Below are positions 1 through 8,975 of a stretch of DNA of 34,574 nt, in pieces. The stretch spans positions 1 to 34,574 of the forward strand of contig JAJSZT010000036.1 of the NCBI GenBank assembly GCA_030272815.1, written 5' to 3'. The first letter of the stretch is position 1, and each line of letters starts with the position of its first letter. The stretch is from Deltaproteobacteria bacterium. GTDB lineage: Bacteria; Desulfobacterota; Desulfobacteria; Desulfobacterales; ETH-SRB1. The translations under genes and the position numbers were made by a program. Below the pieces are notes generated by a model. That model saw only the letters and a program-made list of their open reading frames with translations. It did not search any database and was not told where the DNA came from.

Positions 1-1
1 A

Positions 2-247
2 GCACTTGATATTGTTGATACGGCCAATAAGACAGGTGCAAAGATAGTTGGCCCGATACCACTTCCGACAAGGATCAATAAATACTGCGTATTACGATCC
101 CCCCACATAGATAAGAAATCGAGAGAACAGTTTGAAATTAGAACACATAAACGGCTTTTAGATATTTTGGAGCCGACTCAGCAGACCGTTGATGCTTTGA
201 TGAAACTGGATCTTTCACCGGGAGTCGATGTAGAGATTAAACTATAA
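2..247 (+). CDS. rpsJ: 30S ribosomal protein S10 (partial, 5' end off window)
   Basis: The first 81 in-frame codons read as the body and C-terminus of S10 (motifs [36 protein letters not shown]), ending in TAA at 245-247. Only about 20 N-terminal residues are missing. S10 sits in the head of the 30S subunit and is also the NusE partner of NusB in antitermination. As the usual first gene of the S10 operon, it places the operon promoter just outside the window. It is followed by a repeat-filled gap before rplC. Confidence 0.95.
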   Translation, partial: ALDIVDTANKTGAKIVGPIPLPTRINKYCVLRSPHIDKKSREQFEIRTHKRLLDILEPTQQTVDALMKLDLSPGVDVEIKL

Positions 248-255
248 AACAGCAA

Positions 256-376
256 TAGATTTTCAGATAAATAATTTCACTGCGTTATCAGTCGAAATCC
301 TCGACGACGTACAATTCAGTTAGACTTGCTCGGATTTCTTCTTCTATCCTTGTGAAATTATTTATCTGAAAATCTA
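256..376 (+). repeat. Palindromic intergenic element, copy 1 of 3
   Basis: The element has perfect 25-bp terminal inverted repeats at 256-280 and 352-376, beginning TAGATTTTCAGATAAATAAT. The ends next to the arms (TGCGTTATCAGTCG inside the left arm, CTTCTATCCTT before the right arm) match copy 3 at 13671, while the centre differs and is 19 bp longer. It fills most of the rpsJ-rplC gap. It codes for nothing convincing. A MITE or REP-like element is the best reading. Confidence 0.85.
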
Positions 377-426
377 AAGAATCTTTTTTAAAAAAAGAAG
401 GCTGTACAAAGGAATATATAAAAAGC

Positions 427-1059
427 ATGAGTAAGGGATTGCTTGGTAAAAAATTGGGAATGGCAGGTATTTTTTCACCCGATGGAAAATATATACCGGT
501 TACAGTAATACAGGCCGGTCCATGTGTCATAACTCAGATAAAGACTATTGTTACTGATGGATATAATGCGCTTCAACTGGGCTTTGGTGAAAAGAAGAGA
601 TCTCGAATTAGCAAGCCGATACAGGGGCATTTAAAGAAAAGCGGGGAAGGTCGTTTTGAGGTTCTGCGGGAATTCTCTGTGGATGATCCGAGCAAATACG
701 CCCTTGGAAACACAATAAGTCTTGATTTATTTGAGGTTGGTGAACTGGTTGATGTTGCCGGTACAAGTAAAGGTCGTGGCTTTTCAGGGGTCATAAAGAG
801 GCATGGGTTCCATGGCGGAGCAAAGACACATGGCAGTCATAGCCATAGAGTGCCGGGTTCTATAGGTTGCAGTGCATGGCCGGCTAAAGTTATTAAAGGG
901 AAGAAAATGCCCGGTCATTATGGGAATGAAAGAAATACCGTTAAAAATCTGGAGATAATAGACATAAGGCCTGAGGAAAATTTAGTATTGATAAAGGGTG
1001 CGATACCGGGATTTAATTCAGGATTGGTAGAAATCAGAAAAAAGAAATTACCCAAATAG
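427..1059 (+). CDS. rplC: 50S ribosomal protein L3
   Basis: The 210-residue product has the L3 start GLLGKKLGMAGIF and the hallmark loop GRGFSGVIKRHGFHGG followed by KTHGSHSHRVPGSIG (about residues 115-150), which reaches toward the peptidyl transferase centre. Length is normal. The ATG at 427 gives the canonical N-terminus; the upstream region has only a weak Shine-Dalgarno (SD), because repeat copy 1 ends about 50 bp before it. L3 is an early-assembly 23S rRNA binder. Next gene is rplD after a 127-bp gap. Confidence 0.97.
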   Translation: MSKGLLGKKLGMAGIFSPDGKYIPVTVIQAGPCVITQIKTIVTDGYNALQLGFGEKKRSRISKPIQGHLKKSGEGRFEVLREFSVDDPSKYALGNTISLDLFEVGELVDVAGTSKGRGFSGVIKRHGFHGGAKTHGSHSHRVPGSIGCSAWPAKVIKGKKMPGHYGNERNTVKNLEIIDIRPEENLVLIKGAIPGFNSGLVEIRKKKLPK

Positions 1060-1186
1060 ATATATAGTATAGGGATTTCCTTTTTTTGACATGATATACA
1101 GGATGATCAGGATAGATAGATAAAAAAGTGCTTACTTATGTCCGCACCGAAGGTGCTTATGTATCTGCATTCTGAATGAGGAGATT
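1060..1186 (+). other. rplC-rplD spacer with short hairpin
   Basis: This 127-bp gap is long for an S10 operon. It holds a T-rich run followed by CAGGATGATCAGGAT-type short repeats (about 1100-1113), and a small hairpin GCACC-GAA-GGTGC at 1144-1156 embedded in a direct repeat of GTGCTTA(C)TTATGT. No open frame fits. The hairpin lacks a U-tract, so it is not a terminator. The rplD SD (AGGAG) follows it. Confidence 0.5.
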
Positions 1187-1810
1187 ATGGCTGTCGTAGA
1201 TGTTCAAAATATTAATGGAGAGAAAGTTTCACAGATTGATATATCGGACAAGATATTCAATGTTCCAGTAAAATCAGTTATCTTGCATGAAGTTACAACG
1301 ATGCAGCTGGCCTGCCGGCGTTCAGGGACAGCATCTGTTAAGCATCGCAGCGATGTAAAGGGCAGTGGAAGGAAACTATTTCGTCAAAAAGGGACCGGTC
1401 GCGCACGTCGCGGCGATATAAAAGCTCCTTTGCTCAGAGGTGGTGGGGTTGTTTTTGGCCCAGACCCAAGATCTTATTCTTACAATGTGCCTAAAAAGGT
1501 AAAAAGCTTGGCGCTTAAGATGGCATTGAGCAGCAAGTTCCAGGGGAATTGTCTATTTGTTATTGACATGATTGAGCTTGAGCGGATTAAGACAAAGGAA
1601 TTTTTGAAAGTATTAGATGCGTTAAACATGAAAAATGCGTTGATAATAACTGATAAAAAAAATGAAAACCTGGAACTTTCATCCAGAAACGTATCTGGCG
1701 TAAAAGTTTTGAGAAGTGAGGGATTGAATGTATATGACATTCTCAAATATGAAAATTTGGTCCTTCTTGAGTCAGCAATAAAGGCCATTGAAGGGAGGCT
1801 GCCCAATTGA
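1187..1810 (+). CDS. rplD: 50S ribosomal protein L4
   Basis: The 207-residue protein carries the L4 extended loop [19 protein letters not shown] with [10 protein letters not shown] (about residues 60-100), which lines the peptide exit tunnel, and a C-terminal Rossmann-like domain ending [16 protein letters not shown]. The ATG follows an AGGAG SD. In enterobacteria L4 represses its own operon through the S10 leader; that leader lies outside this window. The TGA stop overlaps the rplW start by 4 bp, which suggests coupled translation. Confidence 0.97.
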   Translation: MAVVDVQNINGEKVSQIDISDKIFNVPVKSVILHEVTTMQLACRRSGTASVKHRSDVKGSGRKLFRQKGTGRARRGDIKAPLLRGGGVVFGPDPRSYSYNVPKKVKSLALKMALSSKFQGNCLFVIDMIELERIKTKEFLKVLDALNMKNALIITDKKNENLELSSRNVSGVKVLRSEGLNVYDILKYENLVLLESAIKAIEGRLPN

Positions 1811-2094
1811 TTTATTACGATATTATAAAGAGCCCTCTGATTACTGAGAAGACAACTATTCAAAAAGAAGCTTCCAATCAGGTTTCATTTAAGGTCTCTC
1901 GCAAGGCTAACAGGGTTGAAATCAAAAGGGCTATAGAGAATATATTCAATGTTAAGGTAGCTGGTGTGCGTACAATGCAGGTGAAGGGTAAGACCAAACA
2001 GAGAGGTCGCATTATTGGAAAGCGCAAGGACTGGAAAAAAGCAATTGTGACATTAATACCCGGTGAACGTATTGACTTTTTTGAGGGGGTATAA
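1807..2094 (+). CDS. rplW: 50S ribosomal protein L23
   Basis: The 95-residue product has the typical L23 N-terminus [15 protein letters not shown] and the loop [19 protein letters not shown]23 lies at the exit-tunnel rim and docks trigger factor and SRP. Translation must start at TTG (1807-1809), which overlaps the rplD TGA in the string TTGA; no in-frame ATG precedes the conserved N-terminus. Translational coupling to rplD probably compensates for the weak start codon. Confidence 0.96.
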   Translation: MIYYDIIKSPLITEKTTIQKEASNQVSFKVSRKANRVEIKRAIENIFNVKVAGVRTMQVKGKTKQRGRIIGKRKDWKKAIVTLIPGERIDFFEGV

Positions 2095-2112
2095 AACAAG
2101 CGAGGCTTTATA

Positions 2113-2940
2113 ATGGCGGTAAAGAACGTAAAACCAACATCTCCAGGAAGGCGTGCTCAAATATATTCAACATTTGATGAAATTAGCAGCACAAAGCCTG
2201 AGAAGAAACTACTTAAGATAATTAAGAAAACAGGCGGGCGTAATGTAAACGGACGTATTACGTGCCGACACCGCGGTGGTGGACATAAGCGGAAATACAG
2301 GATTATCGACTTCAAAAGGGATAAAATAGGGATTCCCGCTAAGGTGACATCAATTGAGTATGATCCTAATCGTAGTGCCAGAATAGCTCTTCTGTACTAT
2401 AGAGATGGCGAAAAAAGATACATATTAGCACCGGTGGATCTTGCGGTTGGCGACATTGTAGTTTCAGGGCCTGATGCAGATATAAAGCCCGGGAATACAC
2501 TTCCTTTAAAAAATATCCCGCTTGGGACCCATGTTCACAATATAGAGCTGCGGCTGGGAAAAGGCGGTCAAATTGTCAGAAGTGCCGGCACATTCGCACA
2601 GTTAATGGCAAAGGAAGACAGGTATGCTCTGATAAAGCTTCCATCCGGCGAAGTTCGCATGGTGCTCATTAATTGCAAGGCAACCATAGGCAGGCTTGGT
2701 AACGTCATCCATGAGAATATCTCTTTGGGAAAAGCGGGCCGGAAGCGTTGGCTTGGCAGACGGCCAAGCGTGCGGGGTGTTGTGATGAATCCGGTTGACC
2801 ATCCAATGGGCGGAGGTGAAGGAAAATCTTCAGGAGGAAGACATCCTTGTTCACCATGGGGTATACCTGCCAAGGGCTATAAAACCCGCAAGAAAGGGAA
2901 AAGTGATCGCTATATAGTTAAAAAGCGTACAAAGAAATAA
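2113..2940 (+). CDS. rplB: 50S ribosomal protein L2
   Basis: The 275-residue protein shows the RNA-binding region [17 protein letters not shown] near residue 50 and the conserved C-terminal motif [13 protein letters not shown] with [10 protein letters not shown], which contains the histidine placed close to the peptidyl transferase centre. Length is full. L2 is required for subunit joining. It follows rplW by 18 bp with a modest SD (GAGG) and precedes rpsS by 14 bp. Confidence 0.98.
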   Translation: MAVKNVKPTSPGRRAQIYSTFDEISSTKPEKKLLKIIKKTGGRNVNGRITCRHRGGGHKRKYRIIDFKRDKIGIPAKVTSIEYDPNRSARIALLYYRDGEKRYILAPVDLAVGDIVVSGPDADIKPGNTLPLKNIPLGTHVHNIELRLGKGGQIVRSAGTFAQLMAKEDRYALIKLPSGEVRMVLINCKATIGRLGNVIHENISLGKAGRKRWLGRRPSVRGVVMNPVDHPMGGGEGKSSGGRHPCSPWGIPAKGYKTRKKGKSDRYIVKKRTKK

Positions 2941-2954
2941 TAACAGGAGAAATT

Positions 2955-3236
2955 ATGCCACGGTCGTTAAAAAAAGGTCCATATATTGATTCAAAATTAT
3001 TAAACAAAGTCCTGAAAGCCCAAGAGGCACGTAGTAGCAGGGTTATTAAAACATGGTCCAGACGTTCGACAATTATTCCTGAAATGGTTGGTATTACGAT
3101 GGCAGTACACAATGGAAGAAAATTTGTTCCAGTTTTTGTATCAGAAAATATGGTAGGCCACAAGTTGGGTGAATTTTCTCCAACACGGACTTTTTATGGA
3201 CACGCCGGGGACAAAAAATCAAAATTAAAGAAATAG
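2955..3236 (+). CDS. rpsS: 30S ribosomal protein S19
   Basis: The 93-residue product has the S19 start [12 protein letters not shown] and the motif [27 protein letters not shown] shortened here to its key parts HNGRKF and GHKLGEF. S19 is a 30S head protein contacting S13 and the A-site tRNA region. The ATG is preceded by AGGAG at good spacing. It sits between rplB and rplV as in nearly all bacteria. Confidence 0.97.
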   Translation: MPRSLKKGPYIDSKLLNKVLKAQEARSSRVIKTWSRRSTIIPEMVGITMAVHNGRKFVPVFVSENMVGHKLGEFSPTRTFYGHAGDKKSKLKK

Positions 3237-3270
3237 AAGTAAAGTTATAAGATTAAGGAAATATTTTACA

Positions 3271-3609
3271 ATGGAGATCAAAGCTGTAGCAAGATATGTA
3301 CGCATTTCTTCTCAGAAAGTTCGTAAAATTATAGGTGCTGTCAAGGGCAAGCCGGTTGAAGTGGGTCTTGATACACTTAAATTTATGCCCCATAAAGCAG
3401 CAGCAATCGTGGAGAAAATTGTTCGTAGCGCTGTAGCAAATGCTGATCAGAACCCTGAGATAGATGTAGATTCACTGGTTATTCGTAATGTAATTGCAGA
3501 TCAGGGTCCTACACTGAAGCGTTTCAAAGCAAGAGCTCGCGGTAGAGGTACAAAGATATTGAAAAGGTCTTCACATATTACGGTAGTTTTGGCTGAAAAA
3601 TCGTCTTAA
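3271..3609 (+). CDS. rplV: 50S ribosomal protein L22
   Basis: The 112-residue protein begins [18 protein letters not shown] and ends with the beta-hairpin region [10 protein letters not shown], the loop that lines the exit tunnel and where macrolide-resistance changes fall in other species. Length is normal. The ATG follows an AAGGAAA-type SD. It ends 15 bp before the rpsC start. Confidence 0.97.
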   Translation: MEIKAVARYVRISSQKVRKIIGAVKGKPVEVGLDTLKFMPHKAAAIVEKIVRSAVANADQNPEIDVDSLVIRNVIADQGPTLKRFKARARGRGTKILKRSSHITVVLAEKSS

Positions 3610-3624
3610 AAAGGAGGTAATGGC

Positions 3625-4284
3625 TTGGGCCAGAAAGTAAATCCTATAGGATTGAGATTAGGTATTGTTAAAACGTGGGAATCAAAGTGGTATACCGGAA
3701 AAAATTATTCCGATTATATTTTGGAAGATTATAATATAAGAAAATTTATAAAAAAGAAACTATACCATGCAGGCATATCCAGGATTGAAATTGAAAGATC
3801 GTCCAAGCGTGTTAAACTCCGAATTTTTACATCCAGGCCGGGTATTGTTATTGGTAAAAAAGGATCTGAGATATCTCAGCTTAAGAAAGAGTTAGAGGGG
3901 ATCATTCCTCATGAAATCCTAATAGATATTCAGGAGGTAAGAAAACCTGAGATTGATGCGCAGCTTGTTGCTGAAAATATTGCTCTTCAGATTGTAAGAA
4001 GAGTTGCATTTAGGCGCGCTATGAAACGCGGTGTTTCATCGGCTATGAGGTTTGGTGCAAAAGGCGTGAAGATTATATGTTCGGGACGTTTAGGTGGAGC
4101 CGAAATGGCCAGGACAGAATGGTATAAAGAAGGCAGGGTTCCATTGCATACTTTAAGGGCAGATATAGATTATGGATTTATTGAGGCAAATACTACATAC
4201 GGGATTGTTGGTGTAAAAGTATTTATTTTTAAAGGCGAAATTTTGGATAAGAATGCCATAACTGCCGGCGCCAGCACAAGTTAG
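3625..4284 (+). CDS. rpsC: 30S ribosomal protein S3
   Basis: The 219-residue protein starts with the canonical [12 protein letters not shown] block and has a KH type-2 domain with the loop VIGKKGSEI (about residues 75-83). S3 guards mRNA entry on the 30S head. The start is TTG at 3625 behind AAGGAGGT (3611-3618). An ATG at 3620 is out of frame, so TTG is the only start that gives the conserved N-terminus. Confidence 0.97.
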   Translation: MGQKVNPIGLRLGIVKTWESKWYTGKNYSDYILEDYNIRKFIKKKLYHAGISRIEIERSSKRVKLRIFTSRPGIVIGKKGSEISQLKKELEGIIPHEILIDIQEVRKPEIDAQLVAENIALQIVRRVAFRRAMKRGVSSAMRFGAKGVKIICSGRLGGAEMARTEWYKEGRVPLHTLRADIDYGFIEANTTYGIVGVKVFIFKGEILDKNAITAGASTS

Positions 4285-4304
4285 CCAATAGGAGAAATAA
4301 GGAC

Positions 4305-4718
4305 ATGCTGAGTCCCAAAAAGGTAAAATTTAGAAAGCAGCAAAGAGGTAGGATGAAAGGCACATCTAGCCGAGGATGTATATTGAGTTTCGGTGAATTT
4401 GGATTGCAGGCAACGGAATGCGGCACAATAACATCTAAACAGATTGAAGCCGCTCGTATAGCTATGACCCGGCATGTAAAAAGAGGCGGTAAGCTGTGGA
4501 TAAGGATATTTCCTGATAAGCCTTTTACAAAGAAACCTGCTGAGGTTAGAATGGGTAAAGGAAAAGGTGCACCTGAAGGATGGTGTGTAATTATTAGACC
4601 AGGGAGAATCCTTTATGAAATGGAGGGCGTTGACAAGGAATTGGCAAGGGAGGCACTCCGTCTTGCTTCTCACAAGCTTTCGGTTAGGACGAGATTTATT
4701 GAGAGGGGCGATGTATAA
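4305..4718 (+). CDS. rplP: 50S ribosomal protein L16
   Basis: The 137-residue product starts [19 protein letters not shown] and contains GEFGLQA and [11 protein letters not shown], the loop near the A-site tRNA elbow whose arginine is hydroxylated in some bacteria. Length is standard. The SD AGGAG/AAGGA precedes the ATG. Its TAA overlaps the rpmC ATG by one base (TAATG), so the two are probably coupled. Confidence 0.97.
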   Translation: MLSPKKVKFRKQQRGRMKGTSSRGCILSFGEFGLQATECGTITSKQIEAARIAMTRHVKRGGKLWIRIFPDKPFTKKPAEVRMGKGKGAPEGWCVIIRPGRILYEMEGVDKELAREALRLASHKLSVRTRFIERGDV

Positions 4719-4906
4719 TGAAGGCAAGTGAGATTAGAGAATTTAGCCTGGAAGAAAAGCAAAGAAAACTGAATGATCTTAAAGAGGAGCTGTTTAATTT
4801 GAATTTTCAGCAAGAAACCGGTCAGCTCGAAAATCCACAAAAAATGAAGCAAACCAGGCGTAGTATAGCAAGGATAAGGACTATTTTAAAAGAAGATGAA
4901 AAATAA
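4718..4906 (+). CDS. rpmC: 50S ribosomal protein L29
   Basis: This is a 62-residue helical hairpin protein with the L29 pattern [24 protein letters not shown] and TRRSIARIRTIL. It binds L23 at the tunnel exit. It starts at the ATG that overlaps the rplP stop and has the gene position expected between rplP and rpsQ. Confidence 0.95.
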   Translation: MKASEIREFSLEEKQRKLNDLKEELFNLNFQQETGQLENPQKMKQTRRSIARIRTILKEDEK

Positions 4907-4937
4907 ACAAAACAGATAAAGAAGAATAGATGCTGCT

Positions 4938-5195
4938 ATGAAAAAGCAAGGAATGAAAAGGCAACAATTGGGAACAGTAGTTAGTAACAAAATGGATAAA
5001 ACCGTGGTTGTTATGGTTGAAAGAATGGTTAAACATAAATTCTATCATAAGTATGTTAGAAGACGTTCTAAGTTTTCATCTCACGACGAAAATAATGCAT
5101 GCCAGATAGGAGATAAGGTATTAATAACCGAATCAAGACCTCTTAGCAGGTCAAAAAAGTGGCGTGTAAGTGAGATAGTTCAAAAAGCTATTTGA
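4938..5195 (+). CDS. rpsQ: 30S ribosomal protein S17
   Basis: The 85-residue OB-fold protein has the S17 signatures [27 protein letters not shown] and [19 protein letters not shown]. The ATG at 4938 has a poor SD; an ATG five codons later (4953) is possible but also lacks an SD. An upstream ATG at 4932 is out of frame. The last two bases of the stop TGA are also the first two bases of the repeat element that follows, so the repeat inserted at, or helped form, the gene end. Confidence 0.95.
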   Translation: MKKQGMKRQQLGTVVSNKMDKTVVVMVERMVKHKFYHKYVRRRSKFSSHDENNACQIGDKVLITESRPLSRSKKWRVSEIVQKAI

Positions 5196-5360
5196 CGGCT
5201 TCGTAAAAAGTCCATCTGCGGCGTTGTGCTTCATCTTTCGTCATTGCGACGTAAAGTAACTACGCATCCTGCGGATGCCGCGATAGCGGTATTCCTAAAG
5301 ATTCGCATGCCTTGCATATGAACTTTTTACTTTGCCGTTGATTTGATGACTTTTTACGAG
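5194..5360 (+). repeat. Intergenic repeat with TCGTAAAAAGTC arms
   Basis: A 167-bp segment fills the rpsQ-rplN gap. It is bounded by a perfect 12-bp inverted repeat, TCGTAAAAAGTC at 5201-5212 and its complement at 5348-5359. The interior contains smaller inverted words (GCATCCTGCGGATGC near 5264-5278; GCATGC and GCATATG near 5306-5319). It has no open frame with a start. Its ends differ from the 256/6893/13671 family, so it is a second family of dispersed palindromic element. Confidence 0.7.
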
Positions 5361-5394
5361 TTTAGCATTTGATGATATAAGGAAATTAAAGGCG

Positions 5395-5763
5395 ATGATT
5401 CAGGCAGAGACGAGATTGACGGTGGCAGATAACTCGGGCGCTAAGGTATTGTACTGTATAAAAGTTCTTGGAGGATCCAGGAGAAGGTATGCAAGTATTG
5501 GCGATATCATTGTCGTATCCGTCAAGGAAGCTATACCTAATGCCAAGGTTAAAAAAGGAGAAGTCTTGAAGGCTGTTGTGGTTCGTACAAAAAAGGAAAT
5601 CAGAAGGCCGGATGGATCATATATAAGATTTGATGATAATTCAGCTGTTTTAATTAGTGCAAATAAAGAACCCATAGGCACCCGTATATTTGGTCCTGTG
5701 GCAAGGGAGCTTCGAGCCAAAAGGTTTATGAAAATCATTTCGTTAGCACCTGAAGTTTTATAG
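5395..5763 (+). CDS. rplN: 50S ribosomal protein L14
   Basis: The 122-residue product begins [17 protein letters not shown] and contains [16 protein letters not shown] and [11 protein letters not shown], all diagnostic of L14, a protein of the subunit interface that contacts L19 and the ribosome silencing factor RsfS. Length matches the family exactly. The SD is AAGGAAA. It is separated from rpsQ by the repeat at 5194-5360. Confidence 0.97.
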   Translation: MIQAETRLTVADNSGAKVLYCIKVLGGSRRRYASIGDIIVVSVKEAIPNAKVKKGEVLKAVVVRTKKEIRRPDGSYIRFDDNSAVLISANKEPIGTRIFGPVARELRAKRFMKIISLAPEVL

Positions 5764-5792
5764 GATTAATATTGCCCTGGGAGAAGTGGCTT

Positions 5793-6122
5793 ATGATAAC
5801 AGATAAATGCCTTATAAAGAAAAATGACAAGGTCAAAATTATTGCCGGTAAAGACAAAGGTAAGATAGGCAGTGTTCTTAAAGTAATCCGAAAGAACAAC
5901 AGGGTGCTTGTGGAAAATATTAATATGGTAAAACACCATGTTAAGCCTAATGTTAAGAACAAGCAGGGTGGAATTGTTGAAAAGGAAGCGCCTATCCGCT
6001 CGTCGAATGTCATGTTGATGTGCAGCAAGTGTTTGTCGCCCGCGCGAATCAAAAAACAGATTCTTGAGGATGGCAAAAAAACCCGTATCTGCGGAAAGTG
6101 CAGTGAAATTATAGACAACTGA
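5793..6122 (+). CDS. rplX: 50S ribosomal protein L24 with four-cysteine tail
   Basis: The product of 109 residues has the KOW motif [17 protein letters not shown] (about 15-31) and a C-terminal region with CSKC (77-80) and CGKC (100-103), a zinc-ribbon-like pair of CxxC motifs present in many but not all L24 proteins. L24 is an assembly initiator on 23S rRNA. I chose the ATG at 5793 because GGGAG (5779-5783) lies at good spacing; a TTG at 5772 would add seven residues not typical of L24 but does have AGGA upstream. Confidence 0.94.
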   Translation: MITDKCLIKKNDKVKIIAGKDKGKIGSVLKVIRKNNRVLVENINMVKHHVKPNVKNKQGGIVEKEAPIRSSNVMLMCSKCLSPARIKKQILEDGKKTRICGKCSEIIDN

Positions 6123-6135
6123 ACAAGGTGTTATT

Positions 6136-6675
6136 ATGTCGCAGTTAAAACACTATTATGAAAAAGAAGTTATTCCCAAGTTGATGGAGACCTTTAAATA
6201 CCAGAATATCATGGAGGTTCCTAAACTTGAAAAAATTGTGCTGAATATGGGCTTGGGAGAGGCTATCCATAATATAAAATTGCTTGATTCAGCTACAGAA
6301 GAGCTGAAACTTATATCAGGGCAGCAACCTGTTGTTACACGTGCCAGAAGGTCAATCGCTGCTTTTAAGCTTCGTGAAGGGATGCCGATCGGATGTATGG
6401 TCACCCTGCGTCATATACGCATGTATGATTTTTATAGCAAGACAGTTAACGTAGCTCTTCCTAGAGTTCGTGATTTCAGAGGTGTTTCAGATAAAGCTCT
6501 CGATGGGCGCGGGAATTATTCATTGGGGATCAAAGAACATATTATTTTTCCCGAGGTCGATTACGATAAGATTGATAGGATAAAGGGCCTTAATATAACA
6601 GTAGTTACAACAGCTAAGAATGACAAAGAGGGGAAAGAACTTCTTAAGTTGTTAGGCATGCCATTCAGGAATTAA
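6136..6675 (+). CDS. rplE: 50S ribosomal protein L5
   Basis: The 179-residue protein shows the L5 signature [15 protein letters not shown], the block [18 protein letters not shown] and [11 protein letters not shown], followed by [16 protein letters not shown]5 binds 5S rRNA with L18 and contacts P-site tRNA. Length is standard and the ATG follows AAGGTG. It is 10 bp upstream of the rpsN start. Confidence 0.98.
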   Translation: MSQLKHYYEKEVIPKLMETFKYQNIMEVPKLEKIVLNMGLGEAIHNIKLLDSATEELKLISGQQPVVTRARRSIAAFKLREGMPIGCMVTLRHIRMYDFYSKTVNVALPRVRDFRGVSDKALDGRGNYSLGIKEHIIFPEVDYDKIDRIKGLNITVVTTAKNDKEGKELLKLLGMPFRN

Positions 6676-6685
6676 GGAGGATAAT

Positions 6686-6871
6686 TTGGCAAAAACAGCT
6701 CTTAGAATGAAAGCTATTAAAAAACCAAAGTTTAAAGTTCGGGCATACAATAGATGCCCTATCTGTGGCAGGCCAAGAGGTTTTTTGAGAAAATTTGGAA
6801 TTTGTCGTATTTGTTTTCGTGATCTGGCTTCACAAGGTATGCTTCCCGGAGTTATAAAATCCAGCTGGTGA
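6686..6871 (+). CDS. rpsN: 30S ribosomal protein S14, zinc-binding (type Z)
   Basis: The 61-residue product has CPIC (24-27) and CRIC (40-43), a full C4 zinc site, so it is the short zinc form rather than the ~100-residue zinc-free form. It ends [11 protein letters not shown] as expected. Translation starts at TTG (6686) behind a strong AAGGAGG SD. S14 is a late-assembling 30S head protein. The neighbouring repeat copy 2 begins 22 bp after the stop. Confidence 0.96.
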   Translation: MAKTALRMKAIKKPKFKVRAYNRCPICGRPRGFLRKFGICRICFRDLASQGMLPGVIKSSW

Positions 6872-6892
6872 TTTTTATATTTATAATGAAGA

Positions 6893-6994
6893 TAGACTTT
6901 CAGATAATTAATTTCACAAGGCCAGAAGGAGGAAGGCGTATTAGTTATACGTCGACGACTGATAACACAGTGAAATTATTTATCTGAAAGTCTA
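6893..6994 (-). repeat. Palindromic intergenic element, copy 2 of 3 (inverted)
   Basis: This 102-bp element lies in the rpsN-rpsH gap. Its 25-bp arms (6893-6917 and 6970-6994) start TAGACTTTCAG and match with a single mismatch. Its interior is nearly the reverse complement of copy 3 at 13671, so this copy is inserted in the opposite orientation. The ends read TA at each side, compatible with a TA target duplication, but this cannot be proved without an empty site. Confidence 0.88.
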
Positions 6995-7028
6995 TAGTTA
7001 AAAGTTATATAGTTACGGAGAAAAAACA

Positions 7029-7427
7029 ATGGCAATGAGCGATTCAATTGCAGATATGTTGACCAGAATCAGGAATGCTGAGAAGGCAAAATTCAACGTT
7101 GTTAATATTCCCGCATCAAAATTGAAAATTGAGATAGCTAGAATATTAAAAAATGAAGGATTTATTAAGAATTATAAATTTATAAAAGATACCAAACAAG
7201 GTGTCTTGCGTATCTATCTTAAATATAGGCAAGGACAGTCAAAGGTGATATTTGGCCTTGATCGTGTCAGCAAACCTAGCAGAAGGGTTTACGTAAAGAG
7301 TAAAGATATAAAGCCGGTTTTAAACGGCATGGGCATTGCAATTTTATCCACATCTAAGGGGATAATGACAGACAAAAAAGCCAGGAATGAGAATATAGGA
7401 GGCGAGATCCTCTGTAATATATGGTAG
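7029..7427 (+). CDS. rpsH: 30S ribosomal protein S8
   Basis: The 132-residue protein starts with [17 protein letters not shown] and carries the C-terminal block [28 protein letters not shown] that defines S8. In E. coli S8 represses the spc operon by binding mRNA near rplE. The first ATG (7029) has the better spaced SD (ACGGAG); an ATG two codons later is possible. Length is normal. Confidence 0.97.
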   Translation: MAMSDSIADMLTRIRNAEKAKFNVVNIPASKLKIEIARILKNEGFIKNYKFIKDTKQGVLRIYLKYRQGQSKVIFGLDRVSKPSRRVYVKSKDIKPVLNGMGIAILSTSKGIMTDKKARNENIGGEILCNIW

Positions 7428-7446
7428 CCGATAGGAGTATTATTAT

Positions 7447-7986
7447 ATGTCTCGAGTAGGCAAAAAACCGGTACTGATACCTGATAAAACAAAGGTATTA
7501 TATAAAGACAGGATAGTTACTGTCGAGGGACAGAAAGGCGCTCTTTCAAGATCTATACATCCTTTAATCAATCTTGAAATAAAAGATGGCATTGTGAATG
7601 TGACCATGAAAAAAGATGACAGAGTCAGCAGGTCATTGCAGGGACTTACCAGAAGTCTTGTCGCTAATATGGTAACCGGTGTAAACAAGGGGTTTGAACG
7701 TGTCCTGGAGATAAACGGTATAGGCTATCGTGCCACGTTTAGTGGTAATCGTATAGTTTTTAATCTTGGATATTCACATCCTATCGATTTTGATCTGCCG
7801 GAGGGTATTTCTGCATCTATTGAGAGAAATAATATTATAAAGCTTTCCGGAATTGATAAAGAACAGTTAGGGCACATATCTGCGGCAATTAGAAGATTAA
7901 GACCGCCCGAGCCATATAAAGGCAAGGGGATCAAGTACGCTGAGGAATACATACATAAAAAAGCAGGCAAAACCGGCACTAAATAG
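7447..7986 (+). CDS. rplF: 50S ribosomal protein L6
   Basis: The 179-residue product has two L6 repeats, with MSRVGKKPVLIPD at the start and the C-terminal signature RPPEPYKGKGIKYAEE. L6 sits near the factor-binding site and the sarcin-ricin loop. SD is TAGGAG before the ATG at 7447. The stop is followed by a hairpin-forming repeat before rplR. Confidence 0.98.
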   Translation: MSRVGKKPVLIPDKTKVLYKDRIVTVEGQKGALSRSIHPLINLEIKDGIVNVTMKKDDRVSRSLQGLTRSLVANMVTGVNKGFERVLEINGIGYRATFSGNRIVFNLGYSHPIDFDLPEGISASIERNNIIKLSGIDKEQLGHISAAIRRLRPPEPYKGKGIKYAEEYIHKKAGKTGTK

Positions 7987-8007
7987 AGTAACAGTTTACG
8001 GTTAACA

Positions 8008-8054
8008 GTTTACAGTTCACGGTTGCTCAAAGCATAAAACCGTGAACTGTAAAC
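8008..8054 (+). repeat. Perfect 17-bp inverted repeat before rplR
   Basis: GTTTACAGTTCACGGTT at 8008-8024 is exactly repeated in inverse at 8038-8054 with a 13-nt loop. The word is preceded by partial direct copies (ACAGTTTACGGTTAACAG, from 7990). The whole rplF-rplR spacer is made of this repeat. There is no U-tract after it, so read-through into rplR is expected. It creates an extended open frame upstream of rplR that is unlikely to be translated. Confidence 0.75.
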
Positions 8055-8095
8055 CGACAACCGTGAACGGTTATTTGTATATGGGGATAAATAAG

Positions 8096-8464
8096 ATGGG
8101 TTCGTTGGATCAAAGAAGACTTGCGCGTTTGAAGAGAAAAAAAAGAATAAGAAAGTCCATGTTTGGCACACAACAAAGGCCAAGGCTGAGTATTTTTCGA
8201 AGCGCAAAACATATCTATGCGCAGCTAATTGATGATACCACTGGACATACTTTGGCTTCGGCATCAACTTTGGAACAGGTAGTCAAAGAATCTCCTGAGT
8301 ATAAAAATAAAGTTTCAGTGGCGACCCTTGTCGGAAAACTTGTAGCTGAACGTGCTAATGAAAAAGGAATTAAAAAAATAGTATTTGATCGGAATGGTTT
8401 TTTATACCACGGTCGGGTTAAAGCGGTTTCCGATGGTGCACGTGAAGCTGGTTTGGATTTTTAA
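8096..8464 (+). CDS. rplR: 50S ribosomal protein L18
   Basis: The 122-residue form starts [17 protein letters not shown] and contains [24 protein letters not shown] and [15 protein letters not shown], diagnostic of L18, the main 5S rRNA binder. I place the start at ATG 8096 with GGGGA about 9 nt upstream; the frame is open back to an ATG at 8042, but those extra 18 residues come from the intergenic inverted repeat and are not L18-like. Confidence 0.95.
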   Translation: MGSLDQRRLARLKRKKRIRKSMFGTQQRPRLSIFRSAKHIYAQLIDDTTGHTLASASTLEQVVKESPEYKNKVSVATLVGKLVAERANEKGIKKIVFDRNGFLYHGRVKAVSDGAREAGLDF

Positions 8465-8480
8465 ATAAGGAGGCGGAATC

Positions 8481-8975
8481 TTGTTTAAACAAGATACAGA
8501 CGAAAGTCAGTTGATTGATAAAGTAGTTCACATTAACCGTGTAGCGAAGGTAGTTAAAGGCGGTCGCAGGTTCAGTTTTAGCGCTATAGTTGTTGTCGGT
8601 GATGGAAATGGCAGTATTGGTTATGGTTTAGGTAAAGCAGGGGAAGTACCGGAAGCGATCCGAAAAGGTATAGAAAAAGCAAAAAAGAACATGATTAAAG
8701 TTTCCCTGATTGATGGAACAATTCCCTTTGAGGTTATAGGAAAGTTTGGTGCAGGGAAAGTGTTTTTAAAACCTGCTTCACAAGGAACAGGAGTTATAGC
8801 CGGCGGTGCTGTTCGGGCAGTGTTAGAGGCAGTCGGCGTAAATAATATTCTTACAAAGTGTATTGGATCCCATAATCCTCATAATTTGGTGAAAGCTACT
8901 GTTACAGGGCTAAGTCAACTTCAAAGTCGTGAACAGGTAGCTGCCAGGCGTGGCAAAAGATTAGAAGATTTGTAA
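8481..8975 (+). CDS. rpsE: 30S ribosomal protein S5
   Basis: The 164-residue protein has the S5 double-stranded RNA-binding domain ([19 protein letters not shown]) and the conserved [17 protein letters not shown] and [13 protein letters not shown] blocks. S5 contributes to decoding accuracy and mRNA unwinding at the entry site. It starts at TTG (8481) behind AAGGAGG (8466-8472). Length is normal. Confidence 0.97.
   Translation: MFKQDTDESQLIDKVVHINRVAKVVKGGRRFSFSAIVVVGDGNGSIGYGLGKAGEVPEAIRKGIEKAKKNMIKVSLIDGTIPFEVIGKFGAGKVFLKPASQGTGVIAGGAVRAVLEAVGVNNILTKCIGSHNPHNLVKATVTGLSQLQSREQVAARRGKRLEDL

Noticed and set aside
288-530. 80-codon - strand frame over repeat copy 1 and rplC
   Set aside because: It is made of the palindromic repeat and the antisense of rplC.
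8042-8095. Upstream ATG extending L18 by 18 residues
   Set aside because: The extra residues are encoded by the intergenic inverted repeat and do not fit L18; ATG 8096 has its own SD.
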